Shown piece by piece: positions 36,249 to 44,876 of a stretch of DNA of 64,000 bases; within the stretch, counting starts at the first letter, position 1; each line of letters begins with the position of its first letter. The DNA is from an uncultured Flavobacteriaceae bacterium (GTDB lineage Bacteria; Bacteroidota; Bacteroidia; Flavobacteriales; Flavobacteriaceae): positions 1 through 64,000 of the forward strand of contig CANLCJ010000003.1 in NCBI GenBank assembly GCA_947489085.1. Direction: 5' to 3'. Below the pieces are notes generated by a model. The model was not told the DNA's origin and made no database searches. It saw only the letters and a list, made by a program, of their open reading frames with translations. Both the position numbers and the translations under genes were made by a program.

Positions 36249-36965
36249 ATGAAGCTAGATATATTGGCCATAGGAGCGCATCCTGACGATGTAGAACTGG
36301 GTTGCGGAGGCACCATAGCAAAGGAAGTTGCTAATGGAAAAAAAGTAGGTATAATAGACCTAACTAAAGGCGAACTAGGCACGAGAGGCACTGTAAAAAC
36401 TCGAGCCACAGAGTCTATAAATGCGGCAAAAATATTAGGTGTATCTACACGGGTAAACATGAGCTTTGCAGATGGTTTTTTTACCAATAGCAAGGCGCAC
36501 CAATTGGCGTTAATAAAAATGATACGCAAGTTTAGACCAGAAATTGTATTGTGTAATGCTATAGAAGATCGACATATAGATCATGGAAAAGGTAGTAAAC
36601 TAGCCAGCGATGCTTGTTTTCTTAGTGGGCTTGTAAAAATAGAAACTCAAAACAACGGAGAGATTCAAGACGTATGGAGGCCAAAATATGTTTACCACTA
36701 TATACAATGGCAAGATATTAAACCAGATGTTGTTGTTGATATCTCTGGATTTACGCAAAAGAAAATGGACGCTGTATTGGCTTACGAAACCCAATTTTTT
36801 AACCCGAAAAGCGAAGGGCCTCAAACACCAATATCTAGTAAGAATTTTACAGATAGTGTTATATATCGAGCCAGAGATTTAGGTAGGCTAATCGGGACAG
36901 AAGCAGGAGAGGGGTTTACGGTAGAACGCTACCCTGCGGTAAATAGTTTGTTCGATTTGAAGTAG
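36249..36965 (+). CDS. bshB1: Bacillithiol biosynthesis deacetylase BshB1
   Basis: Deacetylates GlcNAc-malate in the synthesis of bacillithiol, the main low-molecular-weight thiol of Bacteroidota and Firmicutes. A PIG-L/LmbE-family zinc enzyme of 238 residues. The metal and catalytic motif AHPDDVELGCGG is at residues 9-20, the third ligand His is in DRHIDHGKG near 102, and the BshB1-type KGELGTRGT and YETQFFNP segments are present. BshA and BshC genes are not in this window. It lies alone, 60 bp or more from neighbours. Confidence 0.92.
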   Translation: MKLDILAIGAHPDDVELGCGGTIAKEVANGKKVGIIDLTKGELGTRGTVKTRATESINAAKILGVSTRVNMSFADGFFTNSKAHQLALIKMIRKFRPEIVLCNAIEDRHIDHGKGSKLASDACFLSGLVKIETQNNGEIQDVWRPKYVYHYIQWQDIKPDVVVDISGFTQKKMDAVLAYETQFFNPKSEGPQTPISSKNFTDSVIYRARDLGRLIGTEAGEGFTVERYPAVNSLFDLK

Positions 36966-36998
36966 TTATAAAAATTATTTAATTTTTTTTAAAAAGTC

Positions 36999-37030
36999 TT
37001 TGTAGATAAGACTTAAAACGTATACATTTG
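36999..37030 (+). promoter_or_regulatory. Bacteroidota-type promoter for tRNA-His
   Basis: TTTG (36999-37002), a 20-base spacer and TACATTTG (37023-37030) match the flavobacterial consensus TTTG-N19-21-TAnnTTTG. It ends 60 bases before the tRNA, as expected for a stable-RNA promoter with a short leader. Confidence 0.7.
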
Positions 37031-37089
37031 CACACGCATTACAAAATGCACACTAAATAAAGGCGATTATAGCTTTTATTTTTTAAAAT

Positions 37090-37164
37090 GGTGGTTGTAG
37101 CTCAGTTGGTTAGAGCATTGGTTTGTGGTACCAAGGGTCGCCGGTTCGAATCCGGTCTTCCACC
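37090..37164 (+). tRNA. tRNA-His (GTG anticodon)
   Basis: A full cloverleaf can be drawn. The D-stem is GCTC/GAGC, the anticodon stem TTGGT/ACCAA with loop TTGTGGT (anticodon GTG, 37125-37127), and the T-arm GCCGG-TTCGAAT-CCGGT. A G at 37090 can serve as the extra G-1 typical of tRNA-His, opposite C73. In the acceptor stem, positions 5-68 and 6-67 are two adjacent U-U oppositions. The CCA end is not fully encoded. A good promoter precedes it and a terminator follows. Confidence 0.93.
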
Positions 37165-37171
37165 CAAAAAT

Positions 37172-37204
37172 AAAAGCCTTTCAGGATTCTGAAAGGCTTT
37201 TTTT
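37172..37204 (+). terminator. Terminator after tRNA-His
   Basis: The stem AAAAGCCTTTCAG / CTGAAAGGCTTTT with loop GATT and a T-run starts 8 bases after the tRNA. It probably also serves the convergent M28 peptidase gene. Confidence 0.92.
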
Positions 37205-37222
37205 GTGGCTATAAAAAGTATT

Positions 37223-38248
37223 TTAATTATCTAAAGCAACACGATTTGCTCTATTAGCAAGTTCCCAAGCAGTATAAAAAATTAAACGTGCTCTTGTTTC
37301 TAATAAATCGTAATTTATTTTATCTGGAGTATCACTTGGTTTGTGGTAATCTTCGTGAGTACCATTAAAGTAGAAGATTACAGGCACTTTGTGCTTGGCA
37401 AAGTTGTAATGGTCTGATCTATAATAAAACCGATTAGGGTCATTTTTCTTATTAAACTCATAACTTAGATTGATATTTACGGTGGCTTTGTTTATAGAAT
37501 CAGATACGTTGTGTAGCTCCGTACTTAACCGGTCAGACCCTATTAAATATAAATAATTAGGTTGCGTTTCATGCTTTTCGTCTACACGACCAATCATGTC
37601 TATATTAAGATTAGCAATAGTATTTTTTAAAGGAAAAATAGGATCTTCATCTGTATAATACCTAGAGCCAAATAAACCAATTTCCTCTCCTGTTACGTGA
37701 AGAAATGCAACAGAACGTCTAGGGCGAAATCCATCGTTAACAGCAAGCTTAAATGCTTCTGCAATTTCCATGATACCTACTGTACCAGAGCCATCATCGT
37801 CGGCACCATTGTTAACTTCCCCCTTTTTTGTAATGCCCAAATGGTCTAAATGTGCAGATATAATAAGAACCTCATTCGGTTTCTCACTACCTTCAATATA
37901 AGCAATAACGTTTTCAGATCCATTTTCAACCCTACCTTTAAAGTATTTGGCTGGTATTTCCTGAAAATAATCATCCTTAGCTATAGGAGATGCGATACCA
38001 TTATCTACATAATGTTGTTTGATAAAATTTATAGCTTTTTTTTGACCAGCGTCTCCTGTTCTTCTGCCTTCAAATTCATCTGATGCATACGTATATAACA
38101 TGTCTTTAAGCTCTTTAGCCGTAATAGACTCTGCATAGCGTTGGGGTTTGGTATGAACAAAAGTTTTCTTTGTACCAGACCTGTTTTGGGAATTTATACA
38201 ACTATTTAATAAGGAAGATATAAGTAATAAAGTACCTATGAGTTTCAT
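37223..38248 (-). CDS. M28-family metallopeptidase lipoprotein
   Basis: A zinc aminopeptidase of 341 residues with a lipoprotein signal (lipobox LLNSC, lipidated Cys17), so it works on the outer face of a membrane. The M28 core shows the metal ligands in SAHLDHLG (His near 132), NGADDDGSGT (Asp near 144) and TGEEIGLFGS (Glu pair near 182). A late HYNFAKHKVP-type segment and a His in GTHEDYHKPSD complete the site. It probably removes N-terminal residues from extracellular peptides. It converges with tRNA-His. Confidence 0.87.
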   Translation of the reverse strand: MKLIGTLLLISSLLNSCINSQNRSGTKKTFVHTKPQRYAESITAKELKDMLYTYASDEFEGRRTGDAGQKKAINFIKQHYVDNGIASPIAKDDYFQEIPAKYFKGRVENGSENVIAYIEGSEKPNEVLIISAHLDHLGITKKGEVNNGADDDGSGTVGIMEIAEAFKLAVNDGFRPRRSVAFLHVTGEEIGLFGSRYYTDEDPIFPLKNTIANLNIDMIGRVDEKHETQPNYLYLIGSDRLSTELHNVSDSINKATVNINLSYEFNKKNDPNRFYYRSDHYNFAKHKVPVIFYFNGTHEDYHKPSDTPDKINYDLLETRARLIFYTAWELANRANRVALDN

Positions 38249-38325
38249 TTGTAAGTTTGTTTAATGTTTAGCTATAAATTTTTTAAATATTGAAATATAA
38301 GAAAGAACAATTTAGGATGCAATGC

Positions 38326-38631
38326 CTAGTTTTTTAATGCTTTAGAGGGTTCAATAGGCGTAGTTTTTTCTTTTGAAATTTCAACACTTGAAGCAGAACT
38401 GTAGCTCACTTTAGTTACAATAAGGCAAAGCGTTATTGCAGATAGGTAAAATACAAAAGGGATAAGTTTCTTAGGCATTTCATTCTGTTTTTTAGAGCTA
38501 AACCAAATAAAGCCAGAAAAAATAAAGGCAATCACAGTAGGAAATATGGCAAAATCAAATTTTGAAAAAACAGCAAAAAATAGTCCAGTAATACCAGCTA
38601 AAAGCGCCATGGTTGTAAAAAATTGTTTCAT
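38326..38631 (-). CDS. Small membrane protein, unknown
   Basis: A 101-residue protein with three predicted membrane segments (residues ~6-24, ~27-44 and ~57-75) and a hydrophilic Lys/Ser/Pro-rich tail. No family is recognised. It is 77 bases upstream of the M28 peptidase gene on the same strand. It could be co-transcribed with it, but there is no evidence of joint function. Confidence 0.6.
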   Translation of the reverse strand: MKQFFTTMALLAGITGLFFAVFSKFDFAIFPTVIAFIFSGFIWFSSKKQNEMPKKLIPFVFYLSAITLCLIVTKVSYSSASSVEISKEKTTPIEPSKALKN

Positions 38632-38847
38632 CTGTTTAAATGTTATTATCTATACATTTATTAGTTTTAAAAGCCATTACTTAATCAAGTATTAGACTCA
38701 TTTTATACAACTAAAATACAATGCTATATTTAAACTTAAGGCTTAAAATACATTATTTTAAAATTTTATAGAAAAAATGTAAAACCACACCTTTTTTTTT
38801 TTCGTAGGTATCGTAAAAGTAGTAAACTGCAAAAACTAAAATTAAAA

Positions 38848-41082
38848 ATGGTAAAAAACATAGTGATAGTTATAGCTCTATTTATGGCAACTATAGCTAG
38901 CGGACATAACTTTAAAGGTATAGTAACTGCTGTTAACGATGGTGTGCCTCTGGAAGGCGTTAGTGTTTATAACAAAACAACAGGAGCTTATGTGTATACA
39001 GAAGTATCAGGCAAATTCGAACTGGGAGATGTTTCTCTGGGAGACACTGTTATTTTTTATCACATCGGTTACGAAAACTTTAAGCTCGTTATAAACAATT
39101 CCAATATAAATGTTACAGTGCCAATTGCTTTAAAAATTGCAAATGCATCTTTAGATCAAGTGCTTATATCTTCTAAAAGTAATGTGTTAAGTAATTTGGT
39201 TAATGTGGATTTAAAAACAGATCCTGTAAAATCGTCTCAGGAATTATTAAGAAAAATACCAGGGCTTGTTATCGGCCAACATGCAGGTGGAGGTAAAGCA
39301 GAACAAATTTTTTTAAGAGGTTTTGATATAGACCACGGTACAGATATAGCTATTAATGTAGATGGTTTACCTGTAAACATGGTGTCTCATGCTCATGGGC
39401 AGGGCTATGCCGATTTGCATTTTATTATTCCAGAAACCATAGATAATATAGATTTTGGTAAAGGTGCCTACTATGCAGATAAAGGTAATTTTAATACTGC
39501 GGGATATGTAGATTTTAAAACCAAAACAACATTAAAAGAAAATGTAGTTTCTCTAGAAGCAGGACAATTTAATACTGTTCGCGCTTTAAGTATGTTAAAA
39601 TTGCTAACGTCTAAAAAGAGTAATGCTTATGTAGCGAGTACCCTAAATTTAACAGATGGTGTTTTCGAGTCGCCACAAAATTTTAACCGTTTTAATATTA
39701 TGGGACGTTACAATTTTAATAACTACAAAGATCAAGAATTAAGTGTAACGCTATCTCATTTTCAAAGCAAATGGGAAGCTTCTGGGCAAATTCCAGAACG
39801 TGCTGTATCTCAGGGACTAATCAATCGTTTTGGAGCTATAGACGATACAGAAGGTGGTAATACCAGCAGGTCTAATATATGGGTTAATCATAAAAAGCAA
39901 ATTGATGCTAATTCGAATTTAACAACTACGGCATACATATCTAAATACGATTTTGAGCTGTTTTCTAACTTTACCTTTTTTTTAGAAGATCCTGTTAATG
40001 GAGATCAAATTAGACAGTTTGAAGACCGTACACTTATTGGAGCACATACAACTTACAAACATACATTACATATAGATGACCACAACGCGCGCTTAAATTA
40101 CAAATTAGGAGCAGGTTTTAGGTACGATGATGTTAATGATGTGCAACTCTCCAGAACACTAAACCGTAGAACATTATTAGAGCGGTTGGCATTTGGAGAT
40201 ATAGATGAAACAAATGCTTTTGCATTCGCAGATTTGAGTTATAGAAAAAATAATTGGACAATTAACCCAAGCTTGCGTTTAGATTATTTTACTTTCGATT
40301 ACGTAGATTTTCTATCAGAAACTTTTGATAGCAGAAGTGAAAATGAGAGCTTATTAAGTCCTAAACTTAATTTTACTTATGCAGCATCACCACAAACACA
40401 ATTTTACTTAAAAACAGGACTAGGATTTCACTCTAATGACACAAGGGTAGTTACAGCAAATACAGGTGAAGACACGCTACCAAGAGCATTTAGTGCAGAT
40501 CTAGGAACAGTTTTAAAGCCTACAACCAAATTGGCTATTAATGCGGCTATATGGAGTTTGTTTTTAGAACAAGAATTTGTGTATGTTGGAGACGCAGCTA
40601 TTGTAGAGCCAAGTGGAGAGACACAACGTTTGGGCGTAGATTTTGGTGTGCGTTATCAAATTACAAATTGGTTGCATTTAAATACAGATATAAACTATAC
40701 GTATGCTAGAAGTATTGATGCGCCAAATGGAGAAGATTTTATACCTCTAGCACCAGATTTAACGTCTACGGGAGGGATAACAATTAAAAATTTTAAACGC
40801 TTTTCTGGTGGATTAAATTACCGTTATATAAAAGATAGACCTGCAAACGAAGACAATTCTATAGTTGCAGAAGGGTATTTTGTTACAGATTTTAATTTAA
40901 ATTACAATTACAACAAATGGACTATTGGTCTCATTATAGAAAATTTATTGGATACCGATTGGAATGAAACGCAATTTGCAACAGAAAGTCGTTTATTTAA
41001 TGAGGAAAACCCTGTAGAAGAAATCCATTTTACGCCTGGTACACCGTTTTTTCTTAGAGCCAAAATAGCAGTTCGTTTTTAA
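38848..41082 (+). CDS. TonB-dependent outer-membrane receptor
   Basis: A 744-residue receptor. It has a signal peptide (to ~19), an N-terminal carboxypeptidase-regulatory-like domain (~20-98), a plug domain (~110-220) and a 22-strand barrel ending in IAVRF with the usual terminal Phe. The plug contains the segment HAHGQGYADLHFIIPE with a His-rich loop, typical of a receptor subgroup without a firmly assigned ligand. There is no SusD partner, so it is not a polysaccharide-utilisation pair. A metal chelate or small molecule is more likely. No Fur-like site was evident by eye. Confidence 0.85.
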   Translation: MVKNIVIVIALFMATIASGHNFKGIVTAVNDGVPLEGVSVYNKTTGAYVYTEVSGKFELGDVSLGDTVIFYHIGYENFKLVINNSNINVTVPIALKIANASLDQVLISSKSNVLSNLVNVDLKTDPVKSSQELLRKIPGLVIGQHAGGGKAEQIFLRGFDIDHGTDIAINVDGLPVNMVSHAHGQGYADLHFIIPETIDNIDFGKGAYYADKGNFNTAGYVDFKTKTTLKENVVSLEAGQFNTVRALSMLKLLTSKKSNAYVASTLNLTDGVFESPQNFNRFNIMGRYNFNNYKDQELSVTLSHFQSKWEASGQIPERAVSQGLINRFGAIDDTEGGNTSRSNIWVNHKKQIDANSNLTTTAYISKYDFELFSNFTFFLEDPVNGDQIRQFEDRTLIGAHTTYKHTLHIDDHNARLNYKLGAGFRYDDVNDVQLSRTLNRRTLLERLAFGDIDETNAFAFADLSYRKNNWTINPSLRLDYFTFDYVDFLSETFDSRSENESLLSPKLNFTYAASPQTQFYLKTGLGFHSNDTRVVTANTGEDTLPRAFSADLGTVLKPTTKLAINAAIWSLFLEQEFVYVGDAAIVEPSGETQRLGVDFGVRYQITNWLHLNTDINYTYARSIDAPNGEDFIPLAPDLTSTGGITIKNFKRFSGGLNYRYIKDRPANEDNSIVAEGYFVTDFNLNYNYNKWTIGLIIENLLDTDWNETQFATESRLFNEENPVEEIHFTPGTPFFLRAKIAVRF

Positions 41083-41203
41083 CGATACTTCTTTTTGTTT
41101 TCAGGGATCAAAATACATGTAGTGTATTTGGGTTTTTAAGACGTTTGTAGCATAAAACCCAACGCTAAATTAAGCTGTTTAAACCAAACTAATCTTACGC
41201 AAA

Positions 41204-41292
41204 AAACGTATGACTCATAAGGCTTGAGGCGATCCATAACGGATCAGTCAACAAGGCGTATAGCCGTTGGTCTGTCGGCACTCCGTACGTTT
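41204..41292. repeat. Structured GC-rich element: outer stem with three inner hairpins
   Basis: The outer inverted arms AAACGTA (41204-41210) and TACGTTT (41286-41292) enclose three small hairpins: CTCA/TGAG (41214-41228), GATCC/GGATC with loop ATAAC (41231-41245), and CAAC-GGC/GCC-GTTG with loop GTATA (41249-41269). The block is about 49% G+C by hand count in a region near 33%. It lies directly beside a frameshifted gene remnant. It could be a repeat or MITE end, a cassette recombination site or a structured RNA. I could not identify it. Confidence 0.45.
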
Positions 41293-41311
41293 AACTATTG
41301 TATGTCGTTTT

Positions 41312-41592
41312 TTATTCAATAACTTTACTTATAATTAATTCTATATCAGTTGTTCCATTTGTGGAAACCGCTGATTCGATCCATTCTTGTTGTGTCATTT
41401 CATTAAAAACATTTAGATTATTCTTGGCTTTAAAATTTACTCCGCTAATATGTGTTTTTATTTCTTCTTTAATATCTGAGTAGTCGTTAATTTGAAACTC
41501 AGCAGGTAATTGAAATTCACTTCCTTAACAACCTCTAAAGTTGTTACAACTGTTGAATTTAATGGTTTGGAGCAATAAAAATGTAAAATCAT
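41312..41592 (-). pseudogene. Frameshifted remnant of an unknown gene
   Basis: On the minus strand an ATG at 41592 opens 24 protein-like codons (ending TTLEVVKE). The coding signal then moves to another frame, which runs 69 codons (EFQLPAEFQIND ... IELIISKVIE) to a TAA at 41312-41314. A two-base insertion or one-base deletion near 41519 would join them into one protein of about 93 residues with acidic, soluble composition. I do not recognise the family. It sits between the TonB receptor gene and the FAD oxidoreductase, next to the structured element. Confidence 0.45.
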
Positions 41593-41639
41593 TATACAGG
41601 TTTAACGTGTTGAAGCCTTATTTTTGCAAAAAGCAGATT

Positions 41640-42881
41640 ATGGAAAAACAGATAGTGATAATTGGTGCGGGTGTAAGTGGCTTAGTAGCAGCTTTGCAAT
41701 TGGAAGAAAAAGGATATAAAGCTCAAATTTTCGATGGCGACGGTAAAATAGGAGGTAGGGTACAATCTGATAGTGTAGATGAATACGCACTAGATAGAGG
41801 ATTTCAAGTGTTACTAACAGCTTATCCTCTAGCCAAAAAATATTTAGATTTTAAAGCTTTAGACTTGAAAACATTCCGTCCGGGTGCTTATATTTTTAAA
41901 AAAGACAAGCGGTATGCCATAGGCGATCCTTTAAGAGACTTTTCTTTGTTGTGGGGCACTCTATTTTCTAATGTAGGGACTGTTACAGACAAACTTAAAA
42001 TATTTAAACTTACCTCAGAGTTAAAAAAGAAATCTATAGACGCTATTTTTAGCGAAAAGGGGAGTACTACGTTAGATTATTTAGTACAATACGGATTTTC
42101 TAAAGCTATAATTCAAGATTTTTTTAAACCGTTCTTCTCTGGTATTTTTTTAGAAACAGAACTCAACACACCTTCTGTAATGTTCGAATTTATCTTTAAA
42201 ATGTTTGGAGAGGGTAAAGCTGCAGTACCTAAAGCAGGCATACAAGCTATTCCTAATCAATTAGCATCTAAACTAAAGCAAACGCGTATAGAAACAAATA
42301 AAAAAGTAAATACTGTAATAGGTACGACACTTACTTTTGAAGATGGAACAACTCAGGATTTCGACTATTGCATTATTGCTACAGATGCAGCACAACTTAT
42401 CCCCAATTTAGCAGGTAATGATTTAAAATGGAAACACACGCAAACATTATATTTTACTGTAAACACTAATGATGTGTTTGAAAAACAGATGATAGGTTTG
42501 GCTAGTACAACATTAAATACCTTAATAAATTCTGTTTGTTTTCCTGAAGCCCAAAAAACTAACTTAAAGTTATTATCAATAAGTGTTGTAAAGTCTCATA
42601 ACAAAACACCAGAAGATCTAGTAACTCATATTAGTAAGGAATTAGAAACGCACTTTAATATAAAAGTGGTTCAGCATTTAAAAACCTATACCATTTCTAA
42701 GGCATTGCCAGATTTAGAAGATGTAAGGTATACCATGCGCCCGTCGGTAAGCCAACTAACAAGCACAGTGTTTTTAGCTGGAGACACCTTACTCAATGGT
42801 TCTTTAAATGCAGCAATGCTTTCGGGTGAATTGGCTGCTAAGGCCGTGCATGAAAAAATTACTGGAGATTTTATGGATTAA
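41640..42881 (+). CDS. FAD-dependent amine-oxidase/phytoene-desaturase-like oxidoreductase
   Basis: A 413-residue flavoprotein with an N-terminal dinucleotide-binding motif (IVIIGAGVSGLVAALQLEE) and the GG doublet IGGRVQSD. It has a C-terminal FAD closing segment (FLAGDTLLNGSLNAAMLSGELAA) of the amine oxidase/protoporphyrinogen oxidase/carotene desaturase superfamily. Its short length and lack of a membrane tail make the substrate uncertain. An upstream extension to 41541 overlaps the decayed remnant and is unlike the family, so the ATG at 41640 is chosen. It converges on the photolyase island and could belong to it functionally, but has its own promoter. Confidence 0.78.
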   Translation: MEKQIVIIGAGVSGLVAALQLEEKGYKAQIFDGDGKIGGRVQSDSVDEYALDRGFQVLLTAYPLAKKYLDFKALDLKTFRPGAYIFKKDKRYAIGDPLRDFSLLWGTLFSNVGTVTDKLKIFKLTSELKKKSIDAIFSEKGSTTLDYLVQYGFSKAIIQDFFKPFFSGIFLETELNTPSVMFEFIFKMFGEGKAAVPKAGIQAIPNQLASKLKQTRIETNKKVNTVIGTTLTFEDGTTQDFDYCIIATDAAQLIPNLAGNDLKWKHTQTLYFTVNTNDVFEKQMIGLASTTLNTLINSVCFPEAQKTNLKLLSISVVKSHNKTPEDLVTHISKELETHFNIKVVQHLKTYTISKALPDLEDVRYTMRPSVSQLTSTVFLAGDTLLNGSLNAAMLSGELAAKAVHEKITGDFMD

Positions 42882-43050
42882 TCCTAAACCTATAGCAAAT
42901 GGATTGCTGGTTGGTATTTCATTTTTGTTGGTAACTCTGGGGTTAAAATCTGAATGCTCACTCAGACATTAACCACTTACGAGTCTATAGATTTGTATGG
43001 TACTATATTTTAATACATGCAAGGGGGGCGAAAAAAGAAAATAAGGCGCC

Positions 43051-44364
43051 TTAATTTAAGGCACTCTTGTAGGTGTCTAAACACCTTTCGCGTGCAAATT
43101 TATGCTCTACAATTGGTTTTGGATAGGTTAATTCTTGGAAATCGGGTACCCATTGTTTAATGTAAGCCAAATCTTTATCAAATTTTTGTATTTGAGTGGT
43201 TGGGTTGAAAATTCTAAAATAGGGCGCAGCGTCTACACCACTGCCAGCAACCCATTGCCAATTGCCTATATTACTTGCCATTTCGTAATCGTGTAATTTT
43301 TCGGCAAAATAGGCTTCGCCCCAACGCCAATCTATAAGTAAGTGTTTGCATAAAAAACTACCAACTAACATTCTAATTCTATTGTGCATAAAACCTGTTT
43401 CGTTAAGTTGTCTCATGCCTGCATCTACAAGCGGATACCCTGTGTTGCCATTGCACCAAGCTTTAAAATCTGCTTCGTCATTACGCCAAGCAATGCCATC
43501 GTATTTTGCTTTAAAACTTTTGTGAGATGTATGTGGAAAGTGCCATAAAATTTGCATAAAGAATTCACGCCAGATAAGTTCTTGCCAAAAGATTTCATTG
43601 ACCTCAGCTATAGCTTTATTTACCATATTTCTAATACTAACCGTTCCAAAACGCAAATGTGGACCAAGTTTAGAAGTAGCATCTTTCGCTGGAAAATTAC
43701 GTGTGTCTTCGTAGTTTTTAATTAAAGAGGGCGTAACGGTATAAGGCTCAATTTTTTGTTTAGAAGGCGAAAAACCTATAGCTTCCAGTTCAAGGTTTGG
43801 TAAGTCTACACTCTTGTGTAATTTATCTAGGTGCTTTTTTGAGGTATAGCTGGCGCTGAAATTTTCATTTGTTTTAAATTTGGCTTTCCATGTTTTCATG
43901 TAAGGCGTATACACTACGTAAGGGTTGCCGTCTTTTTTAACAACTTCGTCTTTTTCGAAAATAACCTGATCTTTGTAGGTTAAAAATTCTATATCTTTTG
44001 TCTTTAAAAACGAAGCTATTTCATAATCCCTATCTTTAGCGTAAGGTTCGTAATCTCTGTTTGTGTATACCGCATTAATGCTGTATTTATCTAATAAAGT
44101 CTTGTAAACGTCTAAAGGTTTACAATGAAACATGGCGATGCCCGATTCATGGTTTTGCTCTAAATAGGAGCGCATTTCTTGTAATGTATTGTAAATAAAG
44201 TTTACTCTAGCGTCATCTTTAGGCAGTTTATCTAAAATTTCAGAATCGAAAATAAAAATTGGCAGTACAGGAATATCACTTTGTAAAGCTTCGTATAAGC
44301 CTACATTATCTTCCAACCTTAAATCTCTTCTAAACCAAAAAATGTTAACAGTTGTGTCAGTCAA
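43051..44364 (-). CDS. phrB: Deoxyribodipyrimidine photolyase, class I CPD type
   Basis: Repairs UV-made cyclobutane pyrimidine dimers with light energy. A 437-residue photolyase with an N-terminal antenna-binding alpha/beta domain (starts NIFWFRRDLRLEDN) and a C-terminal FAD domain. The FAD loop ASNIGNWQWVAGSG keeps the Asn facing flavin N5 and the electron-transfer Trp pair. WREFFMQILWHFP, DAGMRQLNETGFMHNR and PYFRIFNP are standard. It is the last gene of the 43.05-57.5 kb island, 18 bases after the SRPBCC gene. Confidence 0.92.
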   Translation of the reverse strand: MTDTTVNIFWFRRDLRLEDNVGLYEALQSDIPVLPIFIFDSEILDKLPKDDARVNFIYNTLQEMRSYLEQNHESGIAMFHCKPLDVYKTLLDKYSINAVYTNRDYEPYAKDRDYEIASFLKTKDIEFLTYKDQVIFEKDEVVKKDGNPYVVYTPYMKTWKAKFKTNENFSASYTSKKHLDKLHKSVDLPNLELEAIGFSPSKQKIEPYTVTPSLIKNYEDTRNFPAKDATSKLGPHLRFGTVSIRNMVNKAIAEVNEIFWQELIWREFFMQILWHFPHTSHKSFKAKYDGIAWRNDEADFKAWCNGNTGYPLVDAGMRQLNETGFMHNRIRMLVGSFLCKHLLIDWRWGEAYFAEKLHDYEMASNIGNWQWVAGSGVDAAPYFRIFNPTTQIQKFDKDLAYIKQWVPDFQELTYPKPIVEHKFARERCLDTYKSALN

Positions 44365-44382
44365 TTTAAATGTGTTTTAATG

Positions 44383-44844
44383 TTAGTATTTACCAAAAAT
44401 AGCTTCTAGTTTTTCTGTCCTGTAATTAAATATTTCTTCCAATTTTGGTTTTACTATAATGGGGTGTGCTAATTGGCCTAAAATGCCAAAAGGGACTTTG
44501 TAATCAATAATATCTTCCATTTCCACACCACCATCAATTTCTTTAATAAAATGCTTGTGGTGCCATAATGCGTAAGGGCCAAAACGTTGTTCGTCTACAA
44601 AATAGTGTTTGTCCACACGATGCGTAATTTCTGTAACCCATTTGGTTTTAATGCCTAAAACAGGTGTTACAATGTATTGTATAATTTGTCCAGCGTACAT
44701 AGGTCTGTCTGCGCCAGATAGTATTTCGAAGCCCATATAATCTGGTGTTATCGTTTTTAGATTTTTCGGATCCGAAAGGAAATCCCAAGCTTTATCTAAC
44801 GTTATGGGAAGCTTTTGCGTTTTATGTAATCTGTATATTTTCAT
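44383..44844 (-). CDS. SRPBCC-family (START-like) ligand-binding protein
   Basis: A 153-residue helix-grip protein (polyketide cyclase/SRPBCC type) with a hydrophobic pocket for lipids or other small molecules. The start (LHKTQKLPITLDKAWDFLSDPKNL) and the ending of the YndB/COG4276-like group are complete. Members of this group are often neighbours of photolyase genes in other bacteria, but their biochemical role is not known. It is 32 bases after tspO and 18 before the CPD photolyase gene, so clearly within the same transcription unit. Confidence 0.82.
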   Translation of the reverse strand: MKIYRLHKTQKLPITLDKAWDFLSDPKNLKTITPDYMGFEILSGADRPMYAGQIIQYIVTPVLGIKTKWVTEITHRVDKHYFVDEQRFGPYALWHHKHFIKEIDGGVEMEDIIDYKVPFGILGQLAHPIIVKPKLEEIFNYRTEKLEAIFGKY

Positions 44845-44876
44845 TATAGAAGGCTCTATGTATTAGCGTAAAGGAT

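Noticed and set aside
41204-41300. Integron attC-like site
   Set aside because: The right edge reads GTTTAAC, which fits the RYYYAAC core, and the block folds into hairpins. No matching GTTRRRY core is found in the right order and no integrase or cassette array is present, so I did not call it attC.
41298-41483. Plus-strand 61-residue reading frame
   Set aside because: It lies opposite the frameshifted minus-strand remnant, whose composition is far more protein-like, so it is a shadow.
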